Positions 58,713 to 64,000 of a stretch of 64,000 nucleotides of DNA are shown here, piece after piece. The notes under the pieces are model-generated. The model saw only the letters and a program-made list of their open reading frames with translations. It did no database searches and was not told the DNA's origin. The stretch is taken from the NCBI RefSeq assembly GCF_947179165.1, contig NC_077237.1, forward strand, positions 9,972,735-10,036,734, in the 5' to 3' direction. This DNA is from Solanum dulcamara. Lineage: Eukaryota; Streptophyta; Magnoliopsida; Solanales; Solanaceae. The position numbers and the translations under genes are program-made. How positions within the stretch are numbered: the first letter of the stretch is position 1; the number at the start of each line of letters is the position of its first letter.

Positions 58713-60414
58713 TTATTGGAGGTAGGGGTCGATCACCGTATGGCATCGCTGGAAGAACTCCTGCCCAAGGATGATATCAAAGATATCTAAGGGAGCGACG
58801 GTAAAGTTGGTGTTACCTCGCCACTTGCCCAATGTGATGTCTACTCCTTGAGCGACTCCGCACACCGGTGTTAGAGGTGCATTAACCGTCCTGAGGCGGG
58901 CGTCACTTGGACTGTAACTTTGCCCCAACTTCATAGCTTCTGACTTGGTCATTATGTTGGCCTCTGCACCTGTGCCAACCATTGCACGAGCAAGTCGTCC
59001 ATTGATCATGATGTCTACATAATGTGCGCCGTACTCCTTCAGCTTTCCTGATTGCTTTGCGATAGCTCCGCATAGTCCAATCAGGCCTAATTGCGTTGTT
59101 TCTGAACCTTGCTCTTGCCCTTGTACATCTTTCTCCTTCCATTCACGTAGGATGGCACCAAGGTTTTTTAGTTCAGGACACCTTACATATCCATGCAGCC
59201 CTCCGCATATGTAGAATCCATTCCCCTTTGCAGTCTGTGCCTTTCTGCCGGCATCGCTTCGTCTTCCGGCCTTCTTACCATCGGACTTAAGGTTGTCATG
59301 GTTTTTGGGATAAGGTTGTTTCTCTTCACAACCTCCCCCACCTTGTTCATGACTACCTATCATCTCATCTCCTCTTCCTCGGTCATGCTTATCATGCCTG
59401 AAGTTTGTCAAAGCTTTGGTTTGTGTGACAGCTTCATCGATAGTCCTGACTTGTCGGTGTTCCAACTCCGTCTTGGCCCAATTTTGTAGCCCATCCATGA
59501 AGTGGAACAATATGTCGTCATCCATGAGGTTGGGAATATGAAGCGTGAGAATAGTGAACTCCTTCACATAGGCCCGTATGCTATCCATTTGCTTCAATTA
59601 CCGAAACTTGCGTTTGGCCTCATAGATGACATTGTTGGGGAAAAAGGCCTTCTTAAACTCGTCCCAAAACTGCTCCTAGGTGTGATTATGCATAGACCCT
59701 TCCGATCTCAGACTCCTTGCGCTTCCACCACAACATGGCCATCTTCGAGAGATATAACATGGCTGTGTTGATCCTCGTCTCGTCATTCTTCAATTTGTTA
59801 CACTTAAAGTAATTCTCCAAGTGCCAAAGGAAGTTCTCCACCTCTTGTGCATCACGGGCACCTTTGAACATAGGTGGCTTGGGAGCCTCAATCTTGGCCT
59901 CCCTGTCCGCGCTGGACGTCACACATCTTCCCGCTTCCACATCTCCCTTGAGTGCTGCCATCTTGGCCTTCATGGTCTCTATCGTGCTCAGAGCGTCCAT
60001 GAGCCGACACTCTGAGAAAGTGATTGTCTCCTTCATCTCGTACTCGGCCACCTTGCGCACCTGCAACTCCTTCTGGATGTTTTCATTCTCCTCAAAGGTG
60101 AACTCCTCTAGAGACTTGAACTTGCCGTCAAACTTGTTCAAGCGCTTTCCCAATATCTCTACGGTTTGCCGGGTAGCATCCACCCTTGAGATCCACTCCA
60201 TGTCGGGCGTGACGTCCATGGGCTCCTCGCCTCGCTCATCGTCACTTACCTCAGTGGCCGAGGGTGAGTAGGATGTTAGGGCCTCACTTGGTATAGGCTC
60301 AAGCGACACCTCCTCATTTCTCTTAGAGTTTTTCTTTCCCTTGCGGTGCTTCTTTCCAACATCTTGCTTGACGTTGGTGGCGGTAGTGGCGTTGATGTCT
60401 CCCTCACTTGCCAT
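58713..60414 (-). pseudogene. Gypsy-type gag and protease segment, broken
   Basis: Starts at an ATG at 60414. The N-terminal part is charged and coiled-coil-like (KSLEEFTFEENENIQKELQV), then PPMFKGARDAQEVENFLWHL begins the gypsy gag core. The frame breaks near 59690; a TAG where Trp is expected and a TAA lie between it and MKQMDSIRAYVKEFTILTLH. A zinc-knuckle-like YICGGLHGYVRCPE has lost its first Cys. The protease-like segment reads AMVGTGAEANIMT, where a DTGA catalytic triad is expected, so the catalytic Asp is Gly. It continues to LGQEFFQRCHTVIDPYLQ at 58713. Confidence 0.88.
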
Positions 60415-60442
60415 ATCCCTTAGTAGAACCTCGCTCTGATAC

Positions 60443-60954
60443 TGTCACAGATTTAGATTTTAAACTAAGACCTCCGTGCGGCACTTGACAACTTACTCAC
60501 GAATCTTTCACGATCTTACAAGCTCAAGTAAGCCTTTAAGACTAGATGGCTAAGGGAACGCTAGATTGTAAGAAAGACAAGAGAGCTTTTATGAAGAATG
60601 CTTTGTATTACTTGGAAGAATGCTTGATTTCTTGATGATTTGCTACAAATAAATGCCCCCTCTATTTATACTACTCCCTAGGGGCTTAAGTGTAAATAAA
60701 AATTACTACACAAGTCCTTCCATATTTACAAACTAATCCCTCTTCTAGATTTCTCTACACAACTAGAAGATTCTAAGAACTTTCCATGCAAATCCATGGA
60801 ATTCTAAAGTCTTCCAAGGAAATTCTCCACATGTCTCTAGAACCTTCCACTATGGACTAGCATTTTTCCTATGTAAGGCTTCCACATGGACAACTTTGTG
60901 ACATGTGACACTTAGTGGCGCTTATGTGGCATGATGATGTGGCAGATCATCACA
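60443..60954 (-). repeat. 5' LTR of gag-only element
   Basis: On the plus strand it runs TGTCACAG ... CATCACA. The minus-strand LTR end GTGACA is followed directly by the primer site. Confidence 0.9.
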
Positions 60955-62480
60955 TTATGCTACAAAATATTTGCTAATAGAAAATAGTAACGTGAACAAA
61001 ATCAAACATCAAATAGTTAGGGTGCGTTCAAAATTATTTTTCAAAAAACATTTTTCAGTTTTCTCATGTTGGAAAACTTTTCTTCTCGAAAAAACAAGTT
61101 TCTTGTGTTGACTAAGAAAAAATGATTGAATTTGCGAATATTAAATAAATATAATTTGTGTTGACTTGATTTCAATATCTTCAATGGAGATATTCACATG
61201 CACGCTTGGTGAATGCACCAAACTAATGAGCAAGTAATGATGTTGACAAATGTCACGTATTCAATAAAAGAATTTGATTGTTTATAAAGGTGATGATTCT
61301 ACTGCTTTTATATATAAGAGTGACTTATGTAGAGTTGATTGTCAAGAATTAATCCCTCTTGACTTACGATGAATAATTGAATAAATGATATTTAAGAGTG
61401 AGAATAGTAGCACCCAACGTTGCCTATGGGATAGTTTCATAACGAGCTAGCTATTAACTTTTCCTTTAGGCACTCCAAATCTAATCCGGTGTTATTTCTA
61501 CCGAGTGAATCGTACAATATATTTTTGAAGTAACCTCATTATTTTTGTTTCCTTCAGCGCATCATTGCATAGCTCGATCGCACATTTTGTGTAACTTTAT
61601 CTTGCACGATTCTCAGTACCTTTCACATGTCATTATTTAATACGAGATGTCTTAATTGTTTTACCCTACTGACACTATACACCTTTCCCCTTTCTTCTTA
61701 CGTCTTCTTTCCTACATGATTCTGATTTAGTTCTCATAATGTTTCACTTTTTTTAACCAAGTGTGGTGAAAGACAAAAATGAAAAACAAAATGAAATATA
61801 CTGAATTTAGCATGTGCAATCATCAAAGTAGAGACGTTGCAAATTATCCTCCCTCTAGGTAATATTGTAGTTGATTTTTACACTTTTTTTTCTTGAATTC
61901 GATTCGATCGGTTAGATCAATTTTGAGATAAGTTTTGACATTCTAGCTATTACAATATTTCACTATAACGGTTTGGTTTTCTTCAGAATATATTTTTCAT
62001 GTATATTTTACTTCTCCATAACAACAATGACATTCATTATAACAGTACAATCTTAACAAAATTATCCCCGTTATAGCAGTCATATTAAAAAATTATATGA
62101 TAATAGTTTGTAAGAAATATATTATGTATAAAATAAAATATTAAATATTTATGATAATCATCATTAATATCATAGACATAGTAAAATTCAAATACAAATA
62201 TCTAAAAGTATATTTAAATGATGCTCCTCCTACGGTCATAACTTCTCGTGGAATAACTACGTATGTTTATCACTTTTTACATTCATACTTGTTTTTTTAT
62301 TATTTTAATTGTTAGATACATTATTTCTTCTCGATACACATAATCATTAGACTAATTTTTTTTACTATTTTTTATTTTTTATAAAGCTAAATAAAATATT
62401 AAAAACTAAAACCCAAATACCAAAAAGCATAGGTCCGTAGAGCAGAGCCAAATCTATGGGCTACGAGAGCTGACTTTTCA
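60955..62480. other. Intergenic with MITE-like text, no gene seen
   Basis: GGGTGCGTTCAAAATTATTT near 61020 and CCGTTATAGCAGTCATATT near 62068 resemble common MITE words, but paired ends were not found. No open frames with motifs. Confidence 0.5.
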
Positions 62481-62673
62481 ATCTACACTGCATAACGTAC
62501 AACATATCTGTAGTGCATTTTGCAAAAACGGCTCTTGGTTTGCCATTTTTTCACTTAGCCAATTACTCCCGGAAGCTTTCGAATTGACAATTTCCTATAA
62601 TCAAAATTGAAAACCCAAACAACAAAATCCTCTATTTTTCAGTTCAGATTTCGAGAAAATCTTGCAAAAAAAG

Positions 62674-62737
62674 ATGGCGACAACAATGAGAATTGTTTTT
62701 GGGCTTCTTACACTTGTCACCTGTGGAATGATTCTCG
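62674..62737 (+). CDS. Prolyl 4-hydroxylase (P4H1-type), first coding exon
   Basis: The ATG at 62674 opens MATTMRIVFGLLTLVTCGMI then LG, ending at a G|GTAAAT donor (62738). It closely resembles the start of plant prolyl 4-hydroxylase 1 (MKIVFGLLTFVTVGMVIG in Arabidopsis), the N-terminal type II membrane anchor of an ER/Golgi enzyme that hydroxylates prolines in cell-wall and signalling peptides. The upstream 62480-62673 is a plausible leader/promoter. The rest of the gene lies in a long intron and beyond the window. A pyrimidine-rich TTTTTCAG acceptor at 63978-63985 could start exon 2, but its reading (GGQTT) does not look like P4H. Confidence 0.6.
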
Positions 62738-63985
62738 GTAAATTTCTCAATCTTTTTATATACCCAATTTTCCTTTATGTATGTTTGTGTTGAATTTGTC
62801 GTTGTTTTTGTAATTCTTGATTTTTCTCCTCCGGCATTTGCGGTATCGATCATAATAATCATCAGTGGTGTTGATTGGATTGAAGTTAATTTGAACTAAC
62901 TAAAAACCCCATTTGGAAAAAAAGAAGAAAAACAAAAGGAAAAATAGGAAAATGGTGATACATATGTGTATTTCTTTTGGAAATGGAGGTGTAAAGAATG
63001 AACCTTTAGGGGGCGGGGTGGTGAAGGGGGTACTTGGGTTTGATCCGTTATCATCATTCTTGATTAGGATGGTAGTTTTTAATTATTATTTTTTTGAAAT
63101 TTACATTTTAAAGTGGATTTTTCTGATTTGGTTTGGGGAGTTTGATACATGATTGTCAATCATCATTCTTGATTGTGATCTCAAGGAGAAAAAGAAAAAA
63201 AAAGAAATGCTGATTGCTTACTAAAGATAAGATTTTTATGTGAATTGTTTGTATGGCATGGTAGGATGGTTAATTTATGAAATGAACTCACTTCACTTAA
63301 GCTGGGAAAATGGGTAGTTGTTCTTTAAAGGAAAACAAAAGATAAAAACGAAACGGCTAGATTCTTCCTTAAAACTATGAATTTCCAGATTCTTTATTGG
63401 GTTGGAGGGAAAGTTTACTCTTGGTTAGCTTCATTGCTTTCTGATTTTGGTTCATGTTATGGTGTAATGGGGATAACAATTAGTATTATTTCCCTCGTGA
63501 AGCTGTAATGTCTTACAGTTAGTTCAGTTTTTTTTTTTTTTAAGTTTTGATCATCCCCTGACACTGCGGTTATAACAAAAAAGGTGAAAGTTTCATAATT
63601 ACGGTACATAATTAATTCTCTAGTATAATCACAAGTACTTGTGTTATGAACGTTAGTTGAGTAATATAAGGTTCTTACTAACAAGGGTGAAGTAATGCAA
63701 ACTAAATCGGTGCTTTTATGAGATGAATGCCATTGATTTCTGGAGCTACAGAATGATCATTATTTCCTTCTTTTTCGTTCATGGATTAATGACACAACAC
63801 AATAAACTTTCCTATCATTCACTATTAATTTAATTAAATCTGAGAGTCCTGGACAATAAAACATAAGCACAGCAGAGAAAATTTAAAAGAAAGCATTCAA
63901 AACACTTGTAGGAGCATGAACCGTCAGATATTGGATAAATCTTTGGAAACGATACAGGCGGTTTTCTTTCATTTTGATTTTTCAG
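62738..63985 (+). other. Putative first intron of the P4H-like gene
   Basis: Starts GTAAAT. It contains a GGGGGCGGGGTGGTG patch near 63009 and a poly-T run near 63530. No other gene features were seen. Confidence 0.5.
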
Positions 63986-64000
63986 GTGGACAGACAACTA

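Larger units (their letters stand above)
57756..60954 (-). mobile_element. Gag/protease-only LTR retrotransposon (TR-GAG-like)
   Basis: Near-identical LTRs at 57756-58268 and 60443-60954 enclose 2.17 kb. On the minus strand a GTATCAGAGC primer site (60433-60442) follows the 5' LTR and a GGTGGGGGAGAA purine tract (58269-58281) precedes the 3' LTR. Only gag and a protease-like segment are encoded. No RT, RNase H or integrase is present. No target duplication was found and the outer tip of the left LTR is altered. Confidence 0.85.

Noticed and set aside
59096..60271. Several plus-strand frames of 64-135 codons
   Set aside because: Antisense of the gag-only retrotransposon's coding region.
62913..63152. 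Plus-strand frame of 79 codons
   Set aside because: Inside the likely first intron of the P4H-like gene; lysine-rich and hydrophobic low-complexity text.

Overview
This window is nuclear DNA of a dicot plant, almost certainly a member of the Solanaceae (Solanum-like). The reasons are intron-split genes, an AT-rich background, dense LTR retrotransposons and MITEs, and several pieces of Solanaceae-typical SINEs: Au-type copies with (TTG)n tails and a TS/SolS-type tRNA-derived head. Nothing bacterial is present. No CRISPR array, rRNA or intact tRNA gene was seen.

Layout. 120-5203 is a full-length but dead Ty1/copia element with a perfect 5-bp target duplication (ATTAT). About 7.98-22.2 kb is a tandem triplication of one gene. 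Each copy encodes an SRR1-like domain spliced to a plant RNase H-like domain that has lost three of its four catalytic acids. Each copy also has a related promoter, a conserved 8-codon upstream ORF and a leader full of ~200-bp repeats. 23.1-32.3 kb is a complete seven-coding-exon gene on the minus strand for the sigma subunit of the AP-1 clathrin adaptor (161 aa). Its introns hold a TRIM-like LTR array, a Helitron carrying a LINE piece, several SINEs and a foldback MITE.

32.5-40.2 kb is nested transposon sequence. It includes a 4.56-kb element with hAT-type ends that carries remnants of a Ulp1-like (C48) peptidase gene, flanked by ~150-bp direct repeats. 42.1-44.0 kb is an eight-unit, ~221-bp tandem array interrupted by an Au SINE with a 15-bp target duplication. 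It lies just upstream of a single-exon B3-domain gene (44895-46001) whose promoter is itself tandemly duplicated. 46.4-47.9 kb is a broken CDC48C-type AAA-ATPase relic containing a self-inverted U6 snRNA pseudogene and a hAT MITE.

49-57 kb holds MITEs, a gypsy-type LTR and a 5'-truncated copia element with its 3' LTR. 57.0-57.7 kb has a long hairpin and exon-like remnants of an unidentified gene. 57.76-60.95 kb is a short LTR element encoding only gag and a defective protease (TR-GAG-like). At the right edge the first coding exon of a probable prolyl 4-hydroxylase (P4H1 type) begins at 62674.

The host genes (SRR1/RNase H triplet, AP1S, B3 factor, P4H) have unrelated roles and do not form a pathway. 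The coherent theme is local tandem duplication at several scales (genes, promoters, leaders, satellite) together with heavy transposon nesting. Exon joins and domain calls were worked out by reading the sequence, without database searches.
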